Assembly (NCBI GenBank): GCA_003605085.1
Contig: QZKD01000046.1
Location: forward strand, 1 to 34,633
Origin: Acholeplasma sp.
GTDB taxonomy: Bacteria; Bacillota_I; Bacilli_A; Acholeplasmatales; Acholeplasmataceae
Length of the DNA: 34,633 bases
Direction: 5' to 3'
Below are positions 23,944 to 31,368 of this stretch, piece by piece (within the stretch, counting starts at the first letter, position 1; every line of letters starts with the position of its first letter). The notes below the pieces were generated by a model. That model made no database searches. It was not told where the DNA came from and saw only the letters and a list, made by a program, of their open reading frames with translations. Made by a program: the position numbers and the translations under genes.

Positions 23944-24786
23944 TTATTTAATCCCTGTCCGGGCAACTCCTTCAATAATTTTATCTTGTAAAACGGCATA
24001 GACGATCACCACCGGGATAATCGCTAAAATCGCTGCTGCCATGGTTAAACCATAATCATAATTATAGGTACCCGCAATCTTAGATAAGCCTACAGGGAGT
24101 GTCCACATAGAAGCTTCCACTCCAGAAAATTGGATTAGTGGCCATAAATAATCGTTCCAATTTCCCATAAAAGCGAAGAGTGCAGCGACTAAAAAAGCAG
24201 ATTTTGATAAAGGCATGACAATTTTAATGAAAATTCCAAAATTATTCAGTCCATCAATCTTGGCACTTTCAATCAATTCATAGGGTATGCCAAGAAAGAA
24301 TTGGCGTAATAAGAATAAACCAAAAACACCACCTAGACCAGGAATAATCAAAGAGAGCCAAGAACCAAACCAGCCTAGATCAATGGTCATCGTGATCAGT
24401 GGAACTAAATTGATGACCGTTGGAATCATCGTGGTACTTAAAATAAGCCAAAACAATTGATCGCGAAATTTAAATTTCATGATCGAAAATGCGTATGCGG
24501 CTAAACTAATGACCATCAGATACAAAACGGTATAACTTCCTGCAATCAGAAAGCTATTGAGCATCCAACGCATCACGGGTGTATCAGGTCGCTCAAATAG
24601 TCCTTGATAATGTTGTAAAGTAATCAATTCAGGAAATAAACGTGTAGGATTGGATGAAATATCTTGAGGTGTTTTGAGTGAAGTCGCTAATCCCCAAACA
24701 AGAGGTGTGAGCCATACGATGGAAATAATGACAAGAATGATAAAGCTAATCGTCTTTCTTTTCTTTTGAACCGCATGAATGGCCAT
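23944..24786 (-). CDS. CUT1 sugar ABC transporter permease (MalG/LplC-like)
   Basis: A 280-residue inner-membrane permease with six helices. The EAA loop for ATPase contact is in LIESAKIDGLNNFGIFIKIVMPLSKSA (about 165-190). The end, IIEGVARTGIK, is typical of MalG-type subunits. The ATG overlaps the stop of the other permease as TAATG (24786), with a G-rich ribosome site (GGGGGGATG). It pairs with the upstream permease and binding protein. No ATPase gene is present in the window. Confidence 0.95.
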   Translation of the reverse strand: MAIHAVQKKRKTISFIILVIISIVWLTPLVWGLATSLKTPQDISSNPTRLFPELITLQHYQGLFERPDTPVMRWMLNSFLIAGSYTVLYLMVISLAAYAFSIMKFKFRDQLFWLILSTTMIPTVINLVPLITMTIDLGWFGSWLSLIIPGLGGVFGLFLLRQFFLGIPYELIESAKIDGLNNFGIFIKIVMPLSKSAFLVAALFAFMGNWNDYLWPLIQFSGVEASMWTLPVGLSKIAGTYNYDYGLTMAAAILAIIPVVIVYAVLQDKIIEGVARTGIK

Positions 24787-25718
24787 TATGCATCCCCCCG
24801 TTTCTTAATAATACGGGCCTGAATAATGCTGACAACGATCATGATCATCCCCATAGACACTGCCATTGCAGTGGCAATCCCTGGGTCAGCATTTGTCCCG
24901 AATGCAAGTGGACGAATGCGCATCATGAGCACTGTGGTGGAAAATTCAGGCCCCCCGTTTGTGAGTAAATCGGGTTGACCATAAACGCCAAAAGAAGCCA
25001 GTACCGTCGTAATCATCACGATCAGCATCTGTGGTGCCAGTGATGGCATGGTAATATATTTGAATGTTTGTAGATAACTTGCTCCATCAATGGAAGCAGC
25101 TTCGTACAAGGTCTTATCAATATTTTTTAAACCTGCACCAAAGATGACCATGTTGGTTCCCATGGTCCACCAAATGGTCACGAGAATGATTGAAATCCAA
25201 GCCCATGGTTGGCTAACTAAGAAAGGAATTTCGGCGAAACCCAATTTCACGAGTAAAGCATTGATAAATCCACCGTTAGTATAAAATTGCCATTTCCAAA
25301 TCAAGATGACTGAGGATATGGAAAGAACGGTTGGCATAAACAAGATCGTTCTAAAAATCTTGTGTCCTCGGGGTTCCATATCGATAAGTGCAGCTAAAAT
25401 GAGTGGAATAAGGACCAAAAATGGGACAGAAAAGACAACAAAGATCAAGGTATTTCCCAAACCGGTCCAAAAATAGCGATAATAGATTCCATCGGATTCA
25501 AACCAAATGCGTCTGTAATTTTCAAAACCTATGAAACGTGTTTGATCGGGAAAAAACAAATTCCAATCAAAAAAACTAATGATCAATCCGTAAATAAAGG
25601 GGAATACGAAGAAAATAGAAAACAATACTAAATACGGCAGTAAAAACGAGTATGCACTCGCATTCTCTTTAAGAATTCTTTTCATCCTTCTTCTTTTTAC
25701 TTCATAAGAAAGTTGCAT
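24786..25718 (-). CDS. CUT1 sugar ABC transporter permease (MalF/LplB-like)
   Basis: A 310-residue permease with six helices (first about 22-44, SFLLPYLVLFSIFFVFPFIYGLI). The EAA motif is YEAASIDGASYLQTFKYITMPSLAP (about 207-231). It starts 14 bases after the binding-protein gene, with GAGG as ribosome site. The other half of the pore is encoded immediately downstream with a one-base overlap. Substrate is judged from the operon: an oligosaccharide released by the GH43 lipoprotein. Confidence 0.95.
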   Translation of the reverse strand: MQLSYEVKRRRMKRILKENASAYSFLLPYLVLFSIFFVFPFIYGLIISFFDWNLFFPDQTRFIGFENYRRIWFESDGIYYRYFWTGLGNTLIFVVFSVPFLVLIPLILAALIDMEPRGHKIFRTILFMPTVLSISSVILIWKWQFYTNGGFINALLVKLGFAEIPFLVSQPWAWISIILVTIWWTMGTNMVIFGAGLKNIDKTLYEAASIDGASYLQTFKYITMPSLAPQMLIVMITTVLASFGVYGQPDLLTNGGPEFSTTVLMMRIRPLAFGTNADPGIATAMAVSMGMIMIVVSIIQARIIKKRGDA

Positions 25719-25732
25719 ACTCGATAACCTCG

Positions 25733-27034
25733 CTATGAACGTGCTTCTTCTAAAAGGAGCATCGCTTCCTCAACTGCAGCACTGAGCAATAATTGTGCAT
25801 TGTAATTCGCATTAGACATCGCAGCTGTGACTCGTGAATAAATGGGAGAGAATGCTTGATGGAAATATGGAGATTGCGCAGAAATTCGAAAATCATTTAA
25901 ATCTCCAAATCCAGCGTGATAGGGTAGTGCTTGATATTCAGCGGTTGCTCTAGCGATATTGGATGCTGGAATTTGACCTGCGGTTGCCCAGATATAACTG
26001 TGATCACCCAGATATTTAATAAACGTCATAATCGCTTCCTTCCTTGCATCACTCACGGTGACTGAAGGTTGAGGAACTACAAACGTATGTGAGCGAACGG
26101 GGATTTGATCTTTGGTTGGTGTTTCAGATAAATTAAACATCGAAGATACAGGTAAAACACCAAAATTGATACCGGATTCAATCATGCTATTGAGCATCCA
26201 ACTTCCTTGAATGTGAAAGAGTGCTTTTCCTGTTTGAAACATAAATAAATCCTGGTCAACACTTAAGTTCAAAGGGGAAAGTCCTTCCACATGAATGAGA
26301 TCAGTGATTGCCTTAAGGGCAGCTACACCTTCTGCACTATGGTATGCAGGATCTCCATTGCTATCGATCTCTAGACCATTGTTTTGATAAAGCGATGCCG
26401 TAAAAATCCATTCGGATGGCCACACGGTTGATAAAGGTAACCCCCAAAATTGATTGTTGGTAACTTTTTCACCTGTTTGAACGGTTTTAGCAGCTGCGAT
26501 CAGTTCTGTTCTATTGGTCGGTACAGCTAAATCATACTTATCGAGGAGGTCTTGATTATAATAAATCCCTATGGTATGCACATCGAGTGGAATCCCATAA
26601 AGTTCGTTTTCAAAATAGAGTGAATTGACAATTTCAGAAATGTAATCCGAAGTATTGATATCAGCTTCAGAGGTGGTCATGTAATCTTCAAGAGGAATAA
26701 TCAGACCCGTATTTGCATAGCTCTGCACCAAATATGAGTGCATGATCATCACATCAGGCCCTTTTTTCATGGGTACCAATAAATTAATATTTGTATAGTA
26801 ATCGACTTCATTGGTGAACGTTTCAATCACTTCAATTTGATCGGTGTGTTCACTGTTGAATTGACTAATCAGTTGACGCATCACTGAGCCATCAGCCCCT
26901 GTGAGCGAATTCCAAAATTTAAGACTAATCTTCTCGCCTTCATCCGTGGGTATGGGTGTTGTTGCTCCACCACGACACGCAAAAAGAGATAAGGAAATGG
27001 TCATCACTAAGATGACAAGTATCAATTTTTTCAT
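25733..27034 (-). CDS. Extracellular solute-binding lipoprotein of a CUT1 importer
   Basis: A 433-residue family 1 (oligosaccharide-type) binding protein. The signal peptide MKKLILVILVMTISLSLFAC ends in a lipobox with C20 as the lipidation site. The mature part has the two-lobe pattern: KISLKFWNSLTGADGSVMRQLISQFN near the start, GPDVMIMHSY, YGIPLDVHTIGIYYNQDLLDKY at the hinge, and FHIQGSWMLNSM. Start ATG 27034 has GGAGG at 4-5 bases; the longer ORF (27067) overlaps the intercistronic hairpin and is rejected. It hands oligosaccharides to the two permeases encoded next. Confidence 0.95.
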   Translation of the reverse strand: MKKLILVILVMTISLSLFACRGGATTPIPTDEGEKISLKFWNSLTGADGSVMRQLISQFNSEHTDQIEVIETFTNEVDYYTNINLLVPMKKGPDVMIMHSYLVQSYANTGLIIPLEDYMTTSEADINTSDYISEIVNSLYFENELYGIPLDVHTIGIYYNQDLLDKYDLAVPTNRTELIAAAKTVQTGEKVTNNQFWGLPLSTVWPSEWIFTASLYQNNGLEIDSNGDPAYHSAEGVAALKAITDLIHVEGLSPLNLSVDQDLFMFQTGKALFHIQGSWMLNSMIESGINFGVLPVSSMFNLSETPTKDQIPVRSHTFVVPQPSVTVSDARKEAIMTFIKYLGDHSYIWATAGQIPASNIARATAEYQALPYHAGFGDLNDFRISAQSPYFHQAFSPIYSRVTAAMSNANYNAQLLLSAAVEEAMLLLEEARS

Positions 27035-27051
27035 AATTCCTCCATGATACA

Positions 27052-27085
27052 TGCATAAGAAGGGCATTCGCCCTTCATTTATGCA
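27052..27085 (-). other. Intercistronic stem-loop between GH43 and binding-protein genes
   Basis: Nested inverted repeats TGCATAA/TTATGCA and GAAGGGC/GCCCTTC form a 14-bp stem with one two-base bulge and an ATTC loop. No T-run follows on the minus strand, so it is not a normal terminator. It contains the GH43 stop codon and ends just before the ribosome site of the binding-protein gene. It may stabilise mRNA ends, giving more binding protein than the flanking products. Confidence 0.6.
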
Positions 27086-28179
27086 CGGGGTGTAATATTG
27101 GGTACTTCTTGTTCACTATTGGATGGCATTGAGCCAAAGACCGTTGGCCATCCCTGATCATTCCAAATGATTTTATCTACCATAAGACTTCGTCGCGGCG
27201 AATTCCCGAAAGTAGGTGATTCAACCACTTCAAACGCATGGTATAAAATCCAATCATTACCCTCATCATCTTGAGCGATCGAATTGTGTCCTGGACCTTT
27301 GAAATAACCACTGCCGATCAGCACTTGAAATCCACGATATGTACCTAGCATCGTTCGACCATCATGATCGAGATAAGGGCCCATGGGATTGGTTGATCTT
27401 CCCACGCGAACATTATAGGTACTATTATGTCCATCACAACATGTTCCTGAGGATAAAAATAAGTAATAATAGTTTTCTCTTTTTAAAATATAAGGTGCTT
27501 CATACGTCGCTCCATTCCATGAAGTCGATGTATCTAGTCCTGCAATGAGTGTTTTTGTGTCACTCGCATTTATGCCATCTTTCAAAGCGAGTCCATCTTG
27601 TGTAAGTTCTACCCCATAAATGCCACGGAATGATCCCCAGATCATGTAAACCTTCCCCTCAGCCTCAAAGACTGTCGGATCAATCGAATTATTGACACCG
27701 ATTTGGAGAGAGCGGAGGATTGGCCCCTGATCGGTCCATGGACCGAGGGGATGGTTTGCTGTAGCAACACCGATGCCTGGATCTGGATCACCCCACGTGG
27801 AAAGTGAGTAGTAAAGATTAAATGTATCGCCGATTTTCACGATATCTGGAGCCCATAATCCTGCATTGAGTGTTCCCCATGTCGGACGACTTTGTAACGT
27901 GAATGCACTCGTTTCATAGGTCCAATGGACAAGATCCAGTGATGATAGAATCGGAATATAACGTACACCGTATTCATCACCCCATTGACCATAATCCTGA
28001 GTGCCAAACGCATAATAGATGCCTTCGTGACGAATCACAGATGGATCGGCGAACACGGGTTCATAAACTGGATTTAAATATGTAAGGGGTTCGGGATCAG
28101 GGGTGGGTTCTTCAGATTGGCATCCAGCGATGACGATCATGATGAATAGGGTTATGACTAAAGTGTATAGTTTTTTCAT
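27079..28179 (-). CDS. Lipid-anchored glycoside hydrolase family 43 (arabinanase-like)
   Basis: A 366-residue exported enzyme. The signal peptide has the lipobox VIAGC with C20, followed by a short linker (EEPTPDPEP). The catalytic residues fit GH43: D45 in VFADPSVIRH, D167 in NNSIDPTVF, and E227 in ATYEAPYIL. IGSGYFKGPGHNSIAQDDEGNDWILYHAF (about 288-316) is typical of arabinan endo-1,5-alpha-L-arabinosidases, with H298 in the metal site. It would trim glycan at the cell surface before import. It is the second gene of the operon, 13 bases after the CBM lipoprotein gene. Endo-arabinanase is the best guess; other GH43 activities remain possible. Confidence 0.9.
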   Translation of the reverse strand: MKKLYTLVITLFIMIVIAGCQSEEPTPDPEPLTYLNPVYEPVFADPSVIRHEGIYYAFGTQDYGQWGDEYGVRYIPILSSLDLVHWTYETSAFTLQSRPTWGTLNAGLWAPDIVKIGDTFNLYYSLSTWGDPDPGIGVATANHPLGPWTDQGPILRSLQIGVNNSIDPTVFEAEGKVYMIWGSFRGIYGVELTQDGLALKDGINASDTKTLIAGLDTSTSWNGATYEAPYILKRENYYYLFLSSGTCCDGHNSTYNVRVGRSTNPMGPYLDHDGRTMLGTYRGFQVLIGSGYFKGPGHNSIAQDDEGNDWILYHAFEVVESPTFGNSPRRSLMVDKIIWNDQGWPTVFGSMPSNSEQEVPNITPRA

Positions 28180-28192
28180 AATGCCTCCAAAA

Positions 28193-30151
28193 TTAAGCTT
28201 GAGGTGGATTTAAAGTGATATCATTAACTCTAAAATATTCCACAGTGACGACATGTGCTAATCCTTCAACGACGCTATCACCAAACATGATGACAAATTT
28301 AGCATCGATCGTCTTTGTGTCTTCCGTAATTGTAAATTGATAGGTTAATGTTGCATATTCATCTGCATTTAAGACTAGTTCAGTTTTCGCATCTGTAGCA
28401 ATCCCTGCATATCCTTTGGCGCGATCTTCAACCCATACACGAATGGTACGTGCAATCGAACTCTTAATGCGTACTTCAATTTCATAGGTATGACCTGCAA
28501 CAAGTTCGCTACCTGTGGATTGATATAATTGGTTATTCCATGGATCACGACCGAGTTGATTTTCAGCAAATGTAACGACCATTTCACCATTTTCATTGAC
28601 TGAACCCGTAATGTTATCCAAAACCCATGGTTCAAAGGCTGTGTCAAATTCTTCGTTAAATGGATCATACTTATAGACTTGGAATTCATCAACGGTCACA
28701 GTGATGTTGTTCTGTTGCAGACCATCACCATTTCCTAAAAGTAGACCGATCTTGGCATCTGTGTAGTCTTGATCAGCTGTAAAATGAATTTCATAGGTTG
28801 TCCAATCCGTGCCAACGACCGCTTGAACAAGTGTTGGAGCGATTTGAGCAAAACCACTGCCTGGATGAACGACTTCAACATCGATTTTGCGTTCTTGAGA
28901 AGCCTTTAATACGATTCTTACGACATAGCTTTCCCCCGCCTTGAATACAGAAGTTGCTTGTTGTAATTGAATATGCCATGATGCTGAACTTACGTTGGTC
29001 ACTAAAATGGAGACTGTGCCATCGCCATTGTCGGTGAATGTAGCTGCACCTGTACCCACAGTTTGAATCACATCTTGTGTCCAACCAGTAAATCCATTAT
29101 TGAAATCTCCATTAATGGCTTGATATTCGAAATCTTTAGCGAGTGTGAAATTAACTCTTCTTGTTGCAAAAGCAACACTGCCATTGGTAAGCTCAACGAC
29201 ATAGGTTAAGTAATAACTGGATGCGACCATGACAGAGGATGGAACTTCACCTAAAACTTCAACATCAGCAATATTAGCACCTGTCACAGAAACGCCTTGA
29301 AGAGGATCAAAATTGGCAAAATCACCAGAGACAGCATCGACTTCTTCTAAACCATCAAAGGTCACTGTTGTATTTAATGTCACTTCTTCGATATTAATAG
29401 ATTTAATATTGACCACATGAGGTGTATCGCCAACAGCATCTTGTTCTAATTGGTTACCAAGATAGACAACTACCTTGATGTTATCATAATTTTCAGTCGA
29501 TGTGAAATACATCGTGTATTCAGTATCTGCATCATCGAGTGTGATGGGCATAAAGCCTGGATTGAGCATCGCAAATCCATCGTTAGGATCTTCAAAGCCC
29601 ACAGACATCGAACGACCTTGTGGTGATGAAGCGGTCACGGTTAAACGATAGGTTGTATTCGCTTTAAAAACGACATTCATCTGGTAAAGTTGTAGAGCCC
29701 ACCATGATGTTCCTGCATTTTCAATCGTGATTGCTGCACCATTGGTACCGAAAGCCACGGTTGCTGCCCCACCGGGTTTGTCAAGTGTCCAGCCCACAGC
29801 ACCGAGTTCAAAGTTACCATTTGCCACATTGTGTCCCACAAGCACTGTGAAGTTCTTTTCTTCCTGCGCAGTGACACCTGTGGAATTGGACACTTCATAA
29901 GTGACCGTATAGCCACCAGCAAGGTGTGTTGTAAAGCCACCATCATCAAGGATCGTGATTTCATCGGTTAACTCACCATCGATGGTGTCTGATGCTTCGA
30001 TGCCTTCAAGTAAATCTACAGCATCTCCTCGAGTGATCACTTGATCTTCAAGTCCTGTCCATGTGATCACACCGACTTCAGGTTCTGTTTCACAAGCAAC
30101 AAGAACCAATCCGAGGACCACAAAAACGAATAAAGCTATAATTTTTTTCAT
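28193..30151 (-). CDS. Surface lipoprotein with three carbohydrate-binding-like modules
   Basis: A 652-residue lipoprotein (lipobox LVLVAC, C20) with no hydrolase motif. Domains: Ig-like DUF5011-type (about 28-105, GIEASDTIDGELTDEI), module A (108-258), a second Ig-like domain (262-337), module B (344-494) and module C (497-645). The three modules share the CBM4/9-like pattern: NGNFELGAVGWTLD / NGDFNNGFTGWTQD / NEEFDTAFEPWVLD at their starts, then ALQLYQ / IQLQQA / NQLYQS, then a TYxLxV-type strand. This looks like a glycan-capture protein, similar in job to SusE/F-type proteins of Bacteroidetes but unrelated in sequence as far as I can see. The start at 30151 follows GGGAG; the longer ORF covers the operator and is rejected. 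It is the first gene of the operon, after a LacI-type operator. Confidence 0.87.
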   Translation of the reverse strand: MKKIIALFVFVVLGLVLVACETEPEVGVITWTGLEDQVITRGDAVDLLEGIEASDTIDGELTDEITILDDGGFTTHLAGGYTVTYEVSNSTGVTAQEEKNFTVLVGHNVANGNFELGAVGWTLDKPGGAATVAFGTNGAAITIENAGTSWWALQLYQMNVVFKANTTYRLTVTASSPQGRSMSVGFEDPNDGFAMLNPGFMPITLDDADTEYTMYFTSTENYDNIKVVVYLGNQLEQDAVGDTPHVVNIKSINIEEVTLNTTVTFDGLEEVDAVSGDFANFDPLQGVSVTGANIADVEVLGEVPSSVMVASSYYLTYVVELTNGSVAFATRRVNFTLAKDFEYQAINGDFNNGFTGWTQDVIQTVGTGAATFTDNGDGTVSILVTNVSSASWHIQLQQATSVFKAGESYVVRIVLKASQERKIDVEVVHPGSGFAQIAPTLVQAVVGTDWTTYEIHFTADQDYTDAKIGLLLGNGDGLQQNNITVTVDEFQVYKYDPFNEEFDTAFEPWVLDNITGSVNENGEMVVTFAENQLGRDPWNNQLYQSTGSELVAGHTYEIEVRIKSSIARTIRVWVEDRAKGYAGIATDAKTELVLNADEYATLTYQFTITEDTKTIDAKFVIMFGDSVVEGLAHVVTVEYFRVNDITLNPPQA

Positions 30152-30177
30152 TGTACTCTTTCTCCCTTCGAATCTAA

Positions 30178-30193
30178 CATAGCGTGTGCTATG
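30178..30193 (-). repeat. Short inverted repeat in the leader of the glycan operon
   Basis: CATAGC/GCTATG with a four-base loop lies between the LacI-type operator and the lipoprotein start. It may be a 5'-end mRNA hairpin or part of the control region. Confidence 0.4.
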
Positions 30194-30198
30194 AGTGT

Positions 30199-30214
30199 AC
30201 ATTATCGTTAATGT
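30199..30214 (-). promoter_or_regulatory. LacI-family operator before the glycan operon
   Basis: ACATTATCGTTAATGT is a 16-base palindrome centred on CG with one asymmetric pair. It matches the motif before lacI itself (31281-31296) at 14 of 16 positions. A GATAAT that could be the -10 overlaps it on the minus strand, but the -35 is unclear. Confidence 0.78.
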
Positions 30215-30247
30215 AAAAAATTTAAGGAACACATAATCACTGTGTTC
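30214..30247 (-). terminator. Terminator of the lacI-type regulator gene
   Basis: The stem GAACACA/TGTGTTC (30227-30233 with 30241-30247) has a seven-base loop, followed on the minus strand by CTTAAATTTTTT. It isolates the regulator from the glycan operon. Confidence 0.7.
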
Positions 30248-30256
30248 GTGTGTTGC

Positions 30257-31252
30257 TTAAGCGGTTTTACGAATGATGATACGTGCTCCGTTAACCAACT
30301 TAACCAAGGGGGCATCAAAATGATGCATCCGATGCATGAGCGTTTGAATAGCTCTGCTTGTCAATTCTTCTTTATAGGTATCAATGGTTGTCAATGATAC
30401 CGGAACTCGTAAGTGCTGTTCGATATTGTCATATCCCGCTACCGCGATATCCTTGGGAACGGAAAGTCCTTTTTGATTCAATATACTGATGACCTCATAT
30501 GCCATCGTATCATTAAAACAAAAGATGGCGGTGACTTTTTGTTCGATTAATTCTTCCACAGGTTTAATAAGGTTCAAATCATAATGCTTCAAAAATTTCG
30601 CTTGTGCGACTGGCATCACAATCCCTTTTTCATCCAAAAAGGATCGCAAACCCTCAAGGCGCTTCAATGAACATAAAATGTCTTGAGGAGCACCGATATA
30701 TCCAATCTTTTGATGGCCTTGTTGAGCCAAATGTTTCCCAATCTCGTAGCCACCTTGATAATCATTGGTATAGATGGAATCAATCCCAATGTCATCACCT
30801 TCACGACCTAAAATAACTAAAGGGATTCGATTGGTATGAATGGCTTTAACGACGTCAGGTGTCGGTTTTAAGAAGGTAATAATTCCATCGATTCGTCTAG
30901 CAACCATCTTATTGAAGCTTTCAAGATCAAATTGAGCTCGATCACCTGATGAAGTAAATATCATGATATCGTAATCTTCTTTTTTTAATTCGTTATGAAT
31001 AAGCTCTGTCATGATCATGTAGTATGGATTGGAGATATTATCGAACATAATGCCAATGGTCTTTGTAAAACCACTGCGCAAACTACTCGCAACCACGTCG
31101 GGAATATATCCCATATCGAGCGCAAGCTTTTGTATATACTCACGTGTGCCAATGGAGATATCTGATCTATTTTTTAAGGCACGTGAAACGGTATTAATGG
31201 TTAACCCGGATTTTTCAGCGATATCTTTCAAAAGCACTCGTTTATCTGCCAC
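30257..31252 (-). CDS. LacI family transcriptional regulator of the glycan locus
   Basis: A 331-residue repressor. The helix-turn-helix is VLLKDIAEKSGLTINTVSRALKN (about 6-28), then the hinge SSLRSGFTKTIGIMF. The sugar-binding core follows, with SNPYYMIMTELIHNELKK, RRIDGIITFLKP, AIFCFNDTMAYEVI and AVAGYDNIEQHLRVPVSLTTIDT. Two upstream GTG codons are candidate starts. GTG 31252 (product MADKRVLLKD) lies 11 bases after AGGAGG, while the GTG at 31264 overlaps that site, so 31252 is chosen. A palindromic operator sits at its own transcription start and a matching one before the adjacent operon, so it most likely controls both. The inducer is unknown, presumably a sugar from the locus. Confidence 0.94.
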   Translation of the reverse strand: MADKRVLLKDIAEKSGLTINTVSRALKNRSDISIGTREYIQKLALDMGYIPDVVASSLRSGFTKTIGIMFDNISNPYYMIMTELIHNELKKEDYDIMIFTSSGDRAQFDLESFNKMVARRIDGIITFLKPTPDVVKAIHTNRIPLVILGREGDDIGIDSIYTNDYQGGYEIGKHLAQQGHQKIGYIGAPQDILCSLKRLEGLRSFLDEKGIVMPVAQAKFLKHYDLNLIKPVEELIEQKVTAIFCFNDTMAYEVISILNQKGLSVPKDIAVAGYDNIEQHLRVPVSLTTIDTYKEELTSRAIQTLMHRMHHFDAPLVKLVNGARIIIRKTA

Positions 31253-31268
31253 GTTTAAAAACACCTCC

Positions 31269-31283
31269 TGTAAGCGTTTTACA
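31269..31283. promoter_or_regulatory. cre-like palindrome in the lacI leader
   Basis: TGTAAGCGTTTTACA has perfect five-base arms and a central CG, resembling a CcpA catabolite-response element. It is one base longer than the 14-base cre consensus, so the match is imperfect. It abuts the LacI-type operator. Confidence 0.35.
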
Positions 31284-31326
31284 TTAACGTTAATTTAACT
31301 ATACATGACTTCGTGCATTTTGTCAA
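31281..31326 (-). promoter_or_regulatory. lacI-type gene promoter with operator at the start site
   Basis: TTGACA (31321-31326), 17 bases, TATAGT (31298-31303) make a near-consensus promoter on the minus strand. Immediately downstream lies ACATTAACGTTAATTT (31281-31296), containing the perfect 12-base palindrome ATTAACGTTAAT (31283-31294). Repressor bound there would block initiation, the classical autoregulation layout. Confidence 0.85.
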
Positions 31327-31331
31327 TATAA

Positions 31332-31368
31332 ATTAATAAAAAACTCACCAAATGATTGAGGTGAGTTT
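31332..31368 (-). terminator. Terminator of mutY
   Basis: The stem AAACTCACC/GGTGAGTTT (31341-31349 with 31360-31368) has a ten-base loop and a T-run on the minus strand. The mutY TGA (31345-31347) lies in the stem. Confidence 0.85.

Noticed and set aside
28375-29964. Minus-strand frames inside the CBM lipoprotein gene
   Set aside because: They are out-of-frame shadows of a repeat-domain protein whose main frame is continuous.
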